NCBI RefSeq assembly: GCF_001904745.1
Contig: NZ_MRCD01000050.1
Location: 1 to 62,214 of the forward strand
DNA: 62,214 bases
Origin: Calothrix sp. HK-06
Lineage (GTDB): Bacteria; Cyanobacteriota; Cyanobacteriia; Cyanobacteriales; Nostocaceae
Direction of reading: 5' to 3'
Shown here: positions 43,994-53,049 of the stretch, piece by piece
How positions within the stretch are numbered: position 1 is the first letter of the stretch
How the letters are laid out: each line of letters starts with the position of its first letter
The notes under the pieces: generated by a model
What the model saw: only the letters and a program-made list of their open reading frames with translations
The model's database searches: none
What the model was told of the DNA's origin: nothing
Program-made: the position numbers and the translations under genes

Positions 43994-45292
43994 ATGATTG
44001 ATATTTATATCCTTGACCTGCTGGTAATAGGGTTACTGTTATTAACGGTAACATTAGGGTCTGGGTGGATTTCGCGCTTACCACTTTCATTTGCTCTTAT
44101 TTATCTTCTGGTAGGTATTATTCTTGGGCCTTATGCCTTTGGACTGATTAACCTACGCGCAGCAGGAACATTCAACGCTGAGGTGTTAGAACGAATAACC
44201 GAATTGGTTGTAATTATTTCGGTTTTCAGCTGCGGTTTGAAGATTGTCCGTCCCATAGGACTACGAACATGGAACATAACCATCAGGTTAATTGCTTTGC
44301 TGATGCCAATTTCAATTTTTGCGATTGCTTTAGTTGGTAAGTATATTTTGGGAATGGACTGGGCAGGAGCTATATTATTGGGAGGCATTTTGGCGCCGAC
44401 AGACCCTGTACTAGCATCAGAGGTACAGCTAACAGATGTTAAAGATAGAGATGAATTACGTTTTGGTTTGACATCAGAAGGTGGTCTAAATGACGCTTTA
44501 GCTTTTCCTTTCGTTTATTTTGCAATTCATGCACTCAAAGATAATAATTGGAATAATTGGTTAAAAAACTGGGTTTTAGTTGATTTAATATGGGCAATAT
44601 TGGCAGGTATTGTAATGGGTATCGTTGTTGCCAAAGCGATTGTTTGGGTTGACCGTAAAATACAGCGTATGCGTCCTGCCGATGCTTTAATGGAAGATTT
44701 TGTGGCGTTAGGAACAATTTTAATAACTTATTCTTTAACAGAGATTGTAAATGGATATGGTTTTTTAGCTGTGTTTGTTGCAGGATTAGTAGTTCAACGC
44801 AGCTACAGAAATCCTGAAAAACCATCAGCACAATTGGAGTTTATTGAGCGTATCGAAAAGTTATTAGAGATTGCTACTATATTAGTATTGGGTACTATAT
44901 TATTAGTACAACCAATGGTGAATTATGCTGTTCAATCATTGATAGTTACAGTATTACTATTTTTGGTGATAAGACCTTTAGGTACTTGGGTCAGCACGAT
45001 TGGTATGCGCTCCCCAGGTTCTAATCGTAAAACGGATGGACGCACGCGGTTATTGTTGGGGTGGTTTGGAATTCGTGGCGTTGGTTCATTATACTACCTT
45101 GCTTATGCTTTTGGTAACGGTCTAAAGGGTGAACTTGGTGAACAAATAGCTTGGATAACTTACACTGTAATTGTAATTTCTGTAATCATACATGGTGTAA
45201 GCTCAACGCCGCTAATGAACTGGTACGAAAGCGATGTGGCTGTTAAAAAACCCAAAAAAGAAATGCCGGCTACGGTAGATGAATTTGAGTAA
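43994..45292 (+). CDS. Cation:proton antiporter (CPA1/NhaP type)
   Basis: A 432-residue protein with about twelve hydrophobic segments. The ion-exchange motifs are LLGGILAPTDPVLASE and SEGGLNDALAFPFVY, whose acidic residues carry Na+ or K+ and H+. Later blocks are LVGF-like GYGFLAVFVAGLVVQ and GWFGIRGVGSLYYLAYA. It exchanges cytoplasmic Na+/K+ for H+ at the plasma or thylakoid membrane. A C-terminal soluble tail is short. DUF2294/MpsC paralogue 2 follows 82 bp downstream on the same strand; given the Na+-related name of that family, a functional link is possible but unproven. Confidence 0.9.
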   Translation: MIDIYILDLLVIGLLLLTVTLGSGWISRLPLSFALIYLLVGIILGPYAFGLINLRAAGTFNAEVLERITELVVIISVFSCGLKIVRPIGLRTWNITIRLIALLMPISIFAIALVGKYILGMDWAGAILLGGILAPTDPVLASEVQLTDVKDRDELRFGLTSEGGLNDALAFPFVYFAIHALKDNNWNNWLKNWVLVDLIWAILAGIVMGIVVAKAIVWVDRKIQRMRPADALMEDFVALGTILITYSLTEIVNGYGFLAVFVAGLVVQRSYRNPEKPSAQLEFIERIEKLLEIATILVLGTILLVQPMVNYAVQSLIVTVLLFLVIRPLGTWVSTIGMRSPGSNRKTDGRTRLLLGWFGIRGVGSLYYLAYAFGNGLKGELGEQIAWITYTVIVISVIIHGVSSTPLMNWYESDVAVKKPKKEMPATVDEFE

Positions 45293-45374
45293 GTCAAAAT
45301 AGCATTATAGGGGAAGTCGGGTTGCTTTTCCTTCCACTAATTCAAGTTATTACAAATAATTTACCTAAACTACT

Positions 45375-45797
45375 ATGGCTGCATCAGATATAACACGCGG
45401 ACAACTTGAACGAAATGTCTCGCAAAAGTTACAAGCTTTTTACTTTGAAAAAATTGGGCGCCGTCCTGAGAAAATAACATGCCAGTTCTTCGACGAAAAA
45501 TTGGCAGTGGTTCTCGAAAGAATCATTACTCCATCTGAGCGTTTATTATTAGAGAGTCAACGTCCAGACTTTGCCTATCAACTCCGGAACCAAATTGATA
45601 TTGAAATGAAACCTTTATTACAAGCAATACTCGAAGAAATACTTGGAACTGGGGTAGATACAATCTTAATAAACAGCGATTTGAGAAAGGATGTCTCTGG
45701 CATTATTGCCGTCTTGAGTAATATACCATCGATTCGTGACCCCGAATCTATTCCTAAAGTCAAGAGAGAAAAGGTAATAAATTCAAACAACGAGTAA
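45375..45797 (+). CDS. DUF2294 / MpsC-like protein, paralogue 2
   Basis: 140 residues. Similar to the 9909 gene: TRGQLERNVSQKLQAFYFEK, PEKITCQFFDEKLAVVLE and a ...GIIAVLSNIPSIRD end. It lies downstream of an antiporter gene. Its 3' end overlaps the convergent receiver gene by 38 bp (45760-45797), whereas paralogue 1 is separated from its receiver by 7 bp. The pairing of this family with a lone receiver domain therefore occurs twice in 36 kb. Confidence 0.75.
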   Translation: MAASDITRGQLERNVSQKLQAFYFEKIGRRPEKITCQFFDEKLAVVLERIITPSERLLLESQRPDFAYQLRNQIDIEMKPLLQAILEEILGTGVDTILINSDLRKDVSGIIAVLSNIPSIRDPESIPKVKREKVINSNNE

Positions 45798-46212
45798 GTA
45801 CATGCTCTAAAGTTTCAAACTCGAATGGTTTCTCAATATAAGCATTAAAACCAGCCCTCAAAGTTTGTTCGTAAAATAAATGACTTGGTAAACTAGTTAA
45901 AGCAATTATTGGAGTTTCGTTGGCGCCTGCTCTTATATATGTAGCAAAACCAATGCCATCAACATCAGGAAGCATTAGCTCTGAGACTACCATTGCTGGC
46001 TGGTACTTTTTAAAAATCTCCAAAGCTTTTAGACTATTTGTGGCTGTCATAACTTGAAAGCCATAATAACTAATTAGCTTAGATGTCAATTCTAAATTAT
46101 CTTCATCGTTATCAATGACTAAAACCAACACTTTAGATCGATTTAAGGTTGATTCATAATCACTATTGCTGTTTGCCACAACATTATACTCAGTACAGCA
46201 TTTACACTGCAT
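45760..46212 (-). CDS. Single-domain receiver with Glu at the phosphoacceptor position
   Basis: A 150-residue CheY-like protein. Acidic pocket VIDNDEDN, switch IIALTS and Lys in YIEKPF are conserved. Aligning with the 10363 receiver (PDLILLDVLLPGLSG), this protein reads PAMVVSELMLPDVDG, so the phosphoacceptor Asp is Glu78 (codon GAG at 45981-45979). Asp-to-Glu changes mimic phosphorylation in some receivers, so it may be locked on. It starts with a Cys-rich tail (MQCKCCTEY). Overlaps convergent DUF2294 by 38 bp. Confidence 0.85.
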   Translation of the reverse strand: MQCKCCTEYNVVANSNSDYESTLNRSKVLVLVIDNDEDNLELTSKLISYYGFQVMTATNSLKALEIFKKYQPAMVVSELMLPDVDGIGFATYIRAGANETPIIALTSLPSHLFYEQTLRAGFNAYIEKPFEFETLEHVLTRCLNLLPFLS

Positions 46213-46776
46213 ATCAATTAATTAAACACAATAAAAAGTAATTAAAAGCTAAAACAAGCCTGCTTTACTTGCCGAATAAACTAGTTACTCTCAAAAGCAC
46301 GCATTACTAATGAATTCAAATTGGCTCAAATCGCTTATCAGGTTGTTGCGTTTTAATAATTTATCCTCGCAATTAAGCTATTTGCTGTAAACAAACTGTA
46401 CTATCAATTACAATGTTAGGACTTGCACAGTTACGCACAAATAGGCATCTACAACATAACAAGCAAAAACTTTATTGTCATCAAATACTCTTATAGCGTG
46501 GAATCAGTTGTAATTCTTACAATTTTAGCTTTTCTTAAGCTCTTTGATGAGTAACTTTACAATCTACATAAAGTTTTATTACTAAAATGAGTAAAAATCT
46601 GATATTATATACATATAAGATTAATATTTTTGGTATTTTAGCAAAAATAATTAAAATTAAATTTTAATCAAGTCAGTAATTTGGTAATAAATTTTTATAT
46701 AAGTAAAAATTATTAAATTTAAGTTAGAAATGTACAGGCAGGATGCCTGTGTCACAATTATGGTAGCCAATTACAA
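46213..46776. other. AT-rich intergenic region with ACAGGC palindrome
   Basis: No ORF is supported. A palindrome tgtacaggcaggatgcctgtgtca lies at about 46731-46754. A direct duplication of caattatggtagccaa follows immediately (about 46755-46790), its second copy running over the stop codon of the saccharopine-dehydrogenase-like gene. Confidence 0.5.
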
Positions 46777-47868
46777 TTATGGTAGCCAACGATAATCAAT
46801 ATTAATTTTTCGACTGTGCATTGTTTGTTCAAATAAAGATGTCGGTAATGCTTCTTCGACTGGGTAAACACCAGGTTTGCTATACCCGTCAAGCAATAAC
46901 TGAGCAATGCTGCCAGTACCGGCGCCTGATGCGATTGCGGTGTTGTTATGTACTAAAGTAGAGCAGTAAGTAGCAGTTTTCCCGTCTTTGATACCGCTAA
47001 CTTCCGAACGCACCGCAACACCGATACCACTAAAGTTATCGCTAACATCAGTCATTTTGTGGCTAACATTCGATAGAAACTCAACACCAAACTTGCTTTG
47101 TATCCAGGACTTAGGAAAAATATTGGCAGCTATCCAAGTTAAGTGGTTATAAAAGTCAGGAACCGAGCCAAACTTAGTAATTACATTTTTGATGGTAGGA
47201 AAAGCTTTAGGTAGAGTAAAAGTTTCTGGCATATCGAACCAGTACACCCCACTACGTCCGTATGGTTTTGGAAATTCGACAGCTTCACGCTGAGTATAAG
47301 GCTTAACCACTTGCCATTTTCCATCAATCCAAGCATCGAAAGGATTTTGCAAACCCAAAAAAGTTGTTCGCATTACGGTTATGCCGGCGCCACCCGAACC
47401 AGCAACTAAATAGCTCAAATGAATCGTTTCTGCTGTATCAAATTGTTCGATGTTATGGCGCACCATACTGTTGGATATACCAGGGAATATACCAGTATTA
47501 ATAATGGCTGTGATACCTGATTCTACAGCATCTTTGTGATACTTTAAAGCTTTAATAGTAAAAGAGCGATGGTCACTAACATCAAGATAATTTACACCAT
47601 GCTCAATACAATATTTAAGAACTTTCGCATCGCGGTAGTGAAATGGGCCTGCACAGTGAACAACAAGGTCTGAATTAGATATAGCTGTGCGTAGCTTATC
47701 ATCTTCGGCTAAGTCCAATTGCAAAAATTGCAGGTGCCCATCCAATGCTTTCGTAGCAGGACTACGCCCAGTAATAGTTACCTCCGCCTCAGTATGAGCG
47801 ATAATATCGAGAGCAACTTTACTACCAATCCTTCCTCGTCCACCGAGAATTAAAACCCGCTTCGTCAT
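46777..47868 (-). CDS. Saccharopine dehydrogenase-like NAD(P)-binding enzyme
   Basis: 363 residues. The Rossmann start is RVLILGGRGRIGSKVALDI, followed by VVHCAGPFHYRDAKVLKYCI and GVNYLDVSDHRSF, typical of the saccharopine dehydrogenase NADP-binding fold. The second domain contains GSGGAGITVMRTTFLG. Such proteins rarely make saccharopine in cyanobacteria and many act on other substrates, so the reaction is unknown. It lies upstream of neither crtO gene but in the same orientation, 126 bp from crtO paralogue 1. Confidence 0.8.
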   Translation of the reverse strand: MTKRVLILGGRGRIGSKVALDIIAHTEAEVTITGRSPATKALDGHLQFLQLDLAEDDKLRTAISNSDLVVHCAGPFHYRDAKVLKYCIEHGVNYLDVSDHRSFTIKALKYHKDAVESGITAIINTGIFPGISNSMVRHNIEQFDTAETIHLSYLVAGSGGAGITVMRTTFLGLQNPFDAWIDGKWQVVKPYTQREAVEFPKPYGRSGVYWFDMPETFTLPKAFPTIKNVITKFGSVPDFYNHLTWIAANIFPKSWIQSKFGVEFLSNVSHKMTDVSDNFSGIGVAVRSEVSGIKDGKTATYCSTLVHNNTAIASGAGTGSIAQLLLDGYSKPGVYPVEEALPTSLFEQTMHSRKINIDYRWLP

Positions 47869-47994
47869 AGTTCTACAATTTAGCTACGCTTTATACATTT
47901 GAACAGGTTTTACAAATATTTTCATCAGTAGTAAGAATGACCTGAGATTATGCACAAAGTAAGAAGTTACCTGTTTATGGGCACCAATAATTAC

Positions 47995-49692
47995 CTATGA
48001 GTTACCTTTAAGCATAGCTTCCACAGTTGACTGAATGGAATCTGCTGTTTTTTTCAAGGTTTGCGTAATAGGTTGATTTGTTTGTAAAAACATTTGCGCG
48101 CAGTTGCGTCCTGGTAGTCCAGATATGGAGCCACCTGGATGCGTGCCGGCGCCTGTCAAATATAAGTTTTCAATTGGGGTTTTGTAATTGGCAATTTCTG
48201 GTAGTGGACGGAAACACAGCATTTGTTCGAGCGTCATATCAATATGATAGTAGTTTCCTCCGTAGGTACCCAGCCTTTGCGCCAACTCTGCTGGGCTTTC
48301 AACGTGACGCGCGATAATTGAGTGTTTGAGATTAGGCGAATATTCTGCCAGTTTATTTAGTACCCTATCAGCAACTTTATTTTTCAATTCATCCGTCCAA
48401 CCAGTACCTTTTAATCCAGTACCCTCAGCACCTGCTATTTGATATGGAGCAAAAAATTCAATCCATAAAGTATGCTTACCAGGTGGCGCCATCGAAGCGT
48501 CAAGTCCTGTAGGCATAACTACATACATAGACGGATTTTCATCGGGTATTTTACCTAAAGTAATCTCACTGTGCGCTTGTTCTACATGGTTCATAGAATC
48601 AGCAATTAAAATTGAACCAATGAGATACTCGTCCCGATGCTGGTGATGTTCAAAACGCAAAGGTTCCGAGAGCGCACAATCTATTTTCAAAATAGTCTCA
48701 TTGTTATTAACAATGCGTCGTTCTAGTCTTTTTCGCAAATTGGCATCTGCACTATCAACGTCACTGCCATCCATTAGCTGTAAAAATAATCGTTTGGCAT
48801 CAAGACTTGAAATTACACCTTTCTGGGCACGGTATTCTTTACCGTTACTTACTTGCACACCGACAGCTTTACCGTTATCTATTAGTACATTTTCAACTCT
48901 TTGGTCAGTTAAAATTACTCCCCCTAAACTTTTAACACAATTGACTAGTGCTTTTGTTAAGGCACCTGTACCACCACGTGGACGTGCCATACCAGGATTG
49001 TGTCGCAGTGCCATCATCATCGCTCCGAATGACATGGCTTTTTGTGAAGGTGGTGAACTTAGTTCTGCTGAAAGTCTTGCTAATGGTGCTTTGACAAATT
49101 CGGAATCAAAATACTCGTTGATATTATCCATAGGACTGCTCAACAAGGTACGAAGTAAATCAAGGGTTGTATCCGGTCCACCTAAAATAGACAATAAATC
49201 TTGTAAATGTGTCAACCCGTAGCTACCTGCAATATCTACTATTGATTTAGGCGCCGCATTGAAAAATGGTGTTACTGCTTTGATAAACTGCTGCCAAAAT
49301 TCGTTATATTCAGCATATCCTTGGGCATCACTCTTACTAAAGCGGGCAATTTCTGCACATGTTTTTTCTACAGATTTATGTGCTAAAAAGTACTTACCAT
49401 CGGGATGCGGGCAAAATGCTACTGGGTCACAAGTTAGATATTCTAAACCGTATTTCCGTAATTCTAATTCTTCGATTACAGGCCCTAAGAAAATAAATAG
49501 GTGATTAATCGCACAAGGGTTAAATTTAAAACCAGGCGCCTCTTTTGGTAAAAGCTCTTCAGTTGTGGCGCCTCCTCCAGGTATAGAGCGCGCTTCAAGC
49601 AGTAGGACGCTGTACCCTGCTTTAAGGAGATAGGCGGCGCATACTAAGGCATTATGTCCGGCGCCGATTATTACAACATCGTATGCTTCCAT
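47995..49692 (-). CDS. CrtO-type carotenoid ketolase/oxidoreductase, paralogue 1
   Basis: 565 residues, FAD-dependent, phytoene-desaturase-like fold. The N-terminal dinucleotide site is DVVIIGAGHNALVCAAYLL. CrtO-like blocks are LEARSIPGGGATTEE, GMARPRGGTGALTKALVN, HTLWIEFFAPYQIAG and the C-terminal NLYLTGAGTHPGGSISGLPG with NCAQMF. CrtO ketolases convert beta-carotene to echinenone. Paralogue 2 (50641) is closely similar. This copy has Ala in place of Gly at HNALV and lacks the Asp of CAIDHEF (CAINHLF), so substrate use may differ. Same-strand neighbours suggest one transcription direction but gaps are long. Confidence 0.82.
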   Translation of the reverse strand: MEAYDVVIIGAGHNALVCAAYLLKAGYSVLLLEARSIPGGGATTEELLPKEAPGFKFNPCAINHLFIFLGPVIEELELRKYGLEYLTCDPVAFCPHPDGKYFLAHKSVEKTCAEIARFSKSDAQGYAEYNEFWQQFIKAVTPFFNAAPKSIVDIAGSYGLTHLQDLLSILGGPDTTLDLLRTLLSSPMDNINEYFDSEFVKAPLARLSAELSSPPSQKAMSFGAMMMALRHNPGMARPRGGTGALTKALVNCVKSLGGVILTDQRVENVLIDNGKAVGVQVSNGKEYRAQKGVISSLDAKRLFLQLMDGSDVDSADANLRKRLERRIVNNNETILKIDCALSEPLRFEHHQHRDEYLIGSILIADSMNHVEQAHSEITLGKIPDENPSMYVVMPTGLDASMAPPGKHTLWIEFFAPYQIAGAEGTGLKGTGWTDELKNKVADRVLNKLAEYSPNLKHSIIARHVESPAELAQRLGTYGGNYYHIDMTLEQMLCFRPLPEIANYKTPIENLYLTGAGTHPGGSISGLPGRNCAQMFLQTNQPITQTLKKTADSIQSTVEAMLKGNS

Positions 49693-49939
49693 CGTTAAGG
49701 AGTAAATAATAAAGTATATTCACTGATGTTAAGAAGCATGTAGAGAATTTTAATCTTTCGCGAGTTATACAAACCGCCTATTTGACTTATTTTTCGTTTT
49801 TCCCCCTCATGTCATGTTGAGGTACGAAGCATCTAGATGCAGGTTGGGTGGAGGATGGGCTGCGTTATAACCCAAATTTTTCACTTAATTGAGCGAGTGT
49901 TACATCTCTAACTTTGAGAATTTCTACCATCCAATTTAA

Positions 49940-50563
49940 TTAAGCCGATACTTTTCTAGAAAAAATTGTCTTAAATGGTTCAGCCAAAATTCCAATAATT
50001 TTATCTATTTGCGTAATAAAGTATTCAGTCCTATCAATTTTTACAGTTTGTCCTTGAAGCATTAAAAATTTCCACAGTGTACCAGTTGATATGGCGCCAT
50101 ATATTGTTTGAATTTGTCCTTTACGCTCGTTAAATATTTGAGCCGCAAACATTTCAGCAACGCATTGTCCTAAACCCTGTTTTAAGTCGTTGTCTTTGGC
50201 TTCAACCAATGTAATAACTGGAGCAGTGATTAATAATTGGTTTTCTGACGCGCTTAATATAAAATCACACAAACCATTAAGTCCTCTGCTGTCATCTACA
50301 TTAAAATAGTTACCTGAGAAATAACCTATTTTACCTTGGAAAATTCTTCTAATTTCCAACAGCACTGGAGTTAATATTAATTCAGACCTTGCTTTCTCTG
50401 TACTGATATTAATTGCAAGTTCTAAAGTTTCTTCTAAAGCGTCTTTTAATTTTTGAGATGGTTGGATAGGATTGATGTTAGCGAACAAGTCATGACTTTC
50501 CTCAAGAGTCAGGTTTAAGTCGTTAATTGCTTTATCAAGGGTTTTAAAGTCGCTGTATGGCAC
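49940..50563 (-). CDS. PD-(D/E)XK-like protein of unknown function
   Basis: 207 residues, soluble. The central GLCDFILSASENQ followed by APVITLVEAKDND and LGQCVAEMFAAQIFN looks like a PD-(D/E)XK nuclease core (Asp then Glu-x-Lys in VEAK), and SGTLWKFLML follows, a combination common among cyanobacterial proteins without assigned function. It might be a relic or a stand-alone nuclease. It sits between two crtO paralogues, apparently unrelated to them. Confidence 0.6.
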   Translation of the reverse strand: MPYSDFKTLDKAINDLNLTLEESHDLFANINPIQPSQKLKDALEETLELAINISTEKARSELILTPVLLEIRRIFQGKIGYFSGNYFNVDDSRGLNGLCDFILSASENQLLITAPVITLVEAKDNDLKQGLGQCVAEMFAAQIFNERKGQIQTIYGAISTGTLWKFLMLQGQTVKIDRTEYFITQIDKIIGILAEPFKTIFSRKVSA

Positions 50564-50613
50564 TGTTACGTTTTTAAGTTTGGGAGTTTGTCACGTTTAC
50601 ATTTTAACTCTAT

Positions 50614-50634
50614 GTACAGGCAGGATGCCTGTAC
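50614..50634. repeat. GTACAGGCA palindrome
   Basis: GTACAGGCA-GGA-TGCCTGTAC, 9-bp perfect arms with a 3-base loop, six bases beyond the stop of crtO paralogue 2 on the minus strand. It is a member of the ACAGGC family and likely a terminator for that gene. Confidence 0.75.
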
Positions 50635-50640
50635 CACAAT

Positions 50641-52332
50641 TTAATTTATTCTGAAAACTGAAGAGACTGTGGAAGCTATAGTGTCTCTTGCGTCTTTGAG
50701 TGTTTGGGCTATGGGACGATGTGTTTGTAAGAATACCCGCGCGCAGTTTCTTCCTGGCATTCCTGATATTGAACCACCTGGGTGTGTACCTGCACCTGTT
50801 AGAAATAGGTTGTCGATGGGTGTTTTGTAGTTGGCTATTTCTGGTAATGGACGGAAGAATACCATCTGGTCTAGGGTCATATCTATATGATAGTAGTTGC
50901 CTTTATAGGCGCCTAATCTTTCTCCTAATTCTGCGGGACTTTCTACGCGACGCGCGATGATGGAGTTTTTAAGGTTGGGTGAGTATTGCGCGAGTTTATC
51001 AACTACTTTGTCAGCAACTTTGTTTTTTAATTCGTCAGTCCAACCTGTACCTCTTAACCCTGTTCCTTCGGCGCCTGCTATTTGATATGGTGCAAAAAAT
51101 TCAATCCATACGGTGTGTTTGCCATCTGGTGCCAAAGATGGGTCGCGGAAGCTTGGCATGACTACATACATTGATGGGTCTGCATCAGGAATTTCTCCGA
51201 GTGTACATAGACTATGTGCCCTTTCAACATGCGTCATCGAGTCGGCAATTAATATTGACCCTACCAAATATTCGTCTTTGTGTTCGTGGTTGGGGAAATG
51301 TAAAGGCTCGTCTATGGCTAAGTCGATTTTAAGAATTGTCTCATTATTATTGACGATGCGACGTTCTAATCGTTCTCGTAAATTCTTATCAGCAGCATCG
51401 ACATCGCTAGCATCCATTAACTGTAGAAATACTCGTTTGGCATCGATATTAGAAATTACACCATATTTAGCCCGGTATTCGTTACCACCTGCTGCTCGAA
51501 CACCAACTGCTTTACCATCATCGACTAGCACTTTTTCTATGTGTTGGTCACATAAAATTTTACCGCCTAAGCTTGTTACTAAGTTGACTAAGGCTTGCAC
51601 TAAGGCGCCTGTACCACCGCGTGGACGTGCCATACCTGGGTCATGACGCATTGCCATCATCATTACACCGATGGCGAGGTTTTTTTGTGAAGGCGGCGCC
51701 CCTAGTTCTGCAGCAAGTCGTGATAATGGTGCTTTGAGAAATTCTTCGTCGAACCATTCGTTAAGAATATCTTCTGCACTGGTTAACATTGTACGGATAA
51801 AATCTAAAGTTTTATTCGGCGAACCTACTACCGAGAATAAATCTTTAATTTTCGCTATATCATAATTACCAAATATATCTATGACTGATTTTGGTGGTGC
51901 GTTAAACATTGGTATCATTGCACCAATTGCATGTTGCCAGTAATTTGTAAATTCTGCGTACTTTCTCGCATCGCGTTCATTGTAACGTGCGATTTCAGCA
52001 CAAGTTTTTTCAAGTGACTTATGTCCTAAAAAGTATTTTCCGTCTGGATGTGGACAAAATACTACTGGGTCGCACTCTAAATACTCTAAACCGTATTTTT
52101 CGAGCTCTAACTCTTGAACCACTGGTCCTAGATGTATAAACTCGTGGTCTATAGCACATAGATTAAATTTAAACCCAGGCGCCTCTTTAATGCATTCCTC
52201 TGTTGTTGCGGCGCCACCTGGTACAGAGCGCTTTTCGAGTAACAGCACACTATAGCCAGCTTTGAGCAAATACGCAGCGCACACCAACCCGTTGTGTCCG
52301 GCGCCGATAATCACCACATCGTACTCTTGCAT
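50641..52332 (-). CDS. crtO: CrtO-type carotenoid ketolase, paralogue 2
   Basis: 563 residues. FAD site DVVIIGAGHNGLVCAAYLL, then LEKRSVPGGAATTEE, FNLCAIDHEFIHLGPVVQEL, GMARPRGGTGALVQALVN, WIEFFAPYQIAGAEGTGL and the C-terminal LTGAGTHPGGSISGMPGRNC. These match cyanobacterial CrtO (beta-carotene ketolase) at all blocks. It would introduce 4-keto groups to give echinenone or related ketocarotenoids in the membrane. Of the two paralogues this is the closer to classical CrtO (CAIDHEF intact). The Nudix-ABA4-like operon is divergent, 162 bp upstream. Confidence 0.87.
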   Translation of the reverse strand: MQEYDVVIIGAGHNGLVCAAYLLKAGYSVLLLEKRSVPGGAATTEECIKEAPGFKFNLCAIDHEFIHLGPVVQELELEKYGLEYLECDPVVFCPHPDGKYFLGHKSLEKTCAEIARYNERDARKYAEFTNYWQHAIGAMIPMFNAPPKSVIDIFGNYDIAKIKDLFSVVGSPNKTLDFIRTMLTSAEDILNEWFDEEFLKAPLSRLAAELGAPPSQKNLAIGVMMMAMRHDPGMARPRGGTGALVQALVNLVTSLGGKILCDQHIEKVLVDDGKAVGVRAAGGNEYRAKYGVISNIDAKRVFLQLMDASDVDAADKNLRERLERRIVNNNETILKIDLAIDEPLHFPNHEHKDEYLVGSILIADSMTHVERAHSLCTLGEIPDADPSMYVVMPSFRDPSLAPDGKHTVWIEFFAPYQIAGAEGTGLRGTGWTDELKNKVADKVVDKLAQYSPNLKNSIIARRVESPAELGERLGAYKGNYYHIDMTLDQMVFFRPLPEIANYKTPIDNLFLTGAGTHPGGSISGMPGRNCARVFLQTHRPIAQTLKDARDTIASTVSSVFRIN

Positions 52333-52494
52333 AGTTTATATTTTGGTAAGGAATAGCCTTTATTAATATTAGAAACTTATTGGTCTACCTACATCTTTCG
52401 CGAGTAATAAAAATATATTATACAGGGTATAGTTTATGATATATCTTTGTACAAGGATTTTTCTTACTTTTGTTTAAACTTCTTAATACTATCT

Positions 52495-53049
52495 ATGGCA
52501 GAACTTCAAAAATGGAAGCTTTTACAATCAAAAACTGTTATTAATCATCGTTGGTGTAAAGTTAGACGTGATGAGATTGAGCTACCAAATGGTAAAGTTA
52601 TAGATGATTTTTTTGTACATGTTAAACCCGATATTGCTTTTGTTTTAGCAATTACTCCTAATCAAGAAGTGATATTTGTTAGACAGTATAGGCACGCAAT
52701 AAACGATTTTTTTATTGAAATACCCGCAGGAGGATTTAACGCTGAAAATGAAAATCCTTTATCAGCAGCTTTGAGAGAGTTAGAAGAAGAAACTGGGTAT
52801 AGCTCGCAAGATGTTAAGAAAATTGCTACGCTTTATAATGCACCAAGTAAGGATACAAATCAACTACATTTGTTTTTAGCACAGAATGCAGTTAAGGTGA
52901 GCGAGCAAAATTTGGATATTACAGAAGAAATTGAAGTTTTGTTAATTCCGATTGATGAAATTGTAAGTAAAATAGAAAGTGGTGAAATTTCTGTAGTGAG
53001 TAGCGTTGCTGCTTTATTGTTAGGTTTGAATTTTTTAAAAACTCTATGA
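52495..53049 (+). CDS. Nudix hydrolase
   Basis: 184 residues from ATG 52495. The Nudix box is AGGFNAENENPLSAALREL followed by EEETGY (REELEEETG-like), with glutamates that bind Mg2+. The N-terminal WKLLQSKTVINHRWCKVRRD and QEVIFVRQYRHA resemble ADP-ribose/nucleoside-diphosphate-sugar pyrophosphatases. It hydrolyses nucleoside diphosphate derivatives, the exact one unknown. The stop TGA overlaps the ATG of the ABA4-like gene (ATGA at 53046-53049), so the two are translationally coupled. Confidence 0.88.
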   Translation: MAELQKWKLLQSKTVINHRWCKVRRDEIELPNGKVIDDFFVHVKPDIAFVLAITPNQEVIFVRQYRHAINDFFIEIPAGGFNAENENPLSAALRELEEETGYSSQDVKKIATLYNAPSKDTNQLHLFLAQNAVKVSEQNLDITEEIEVLLIPIDEIVSKIESGEISVVSSVAALLLGLNFLKTL

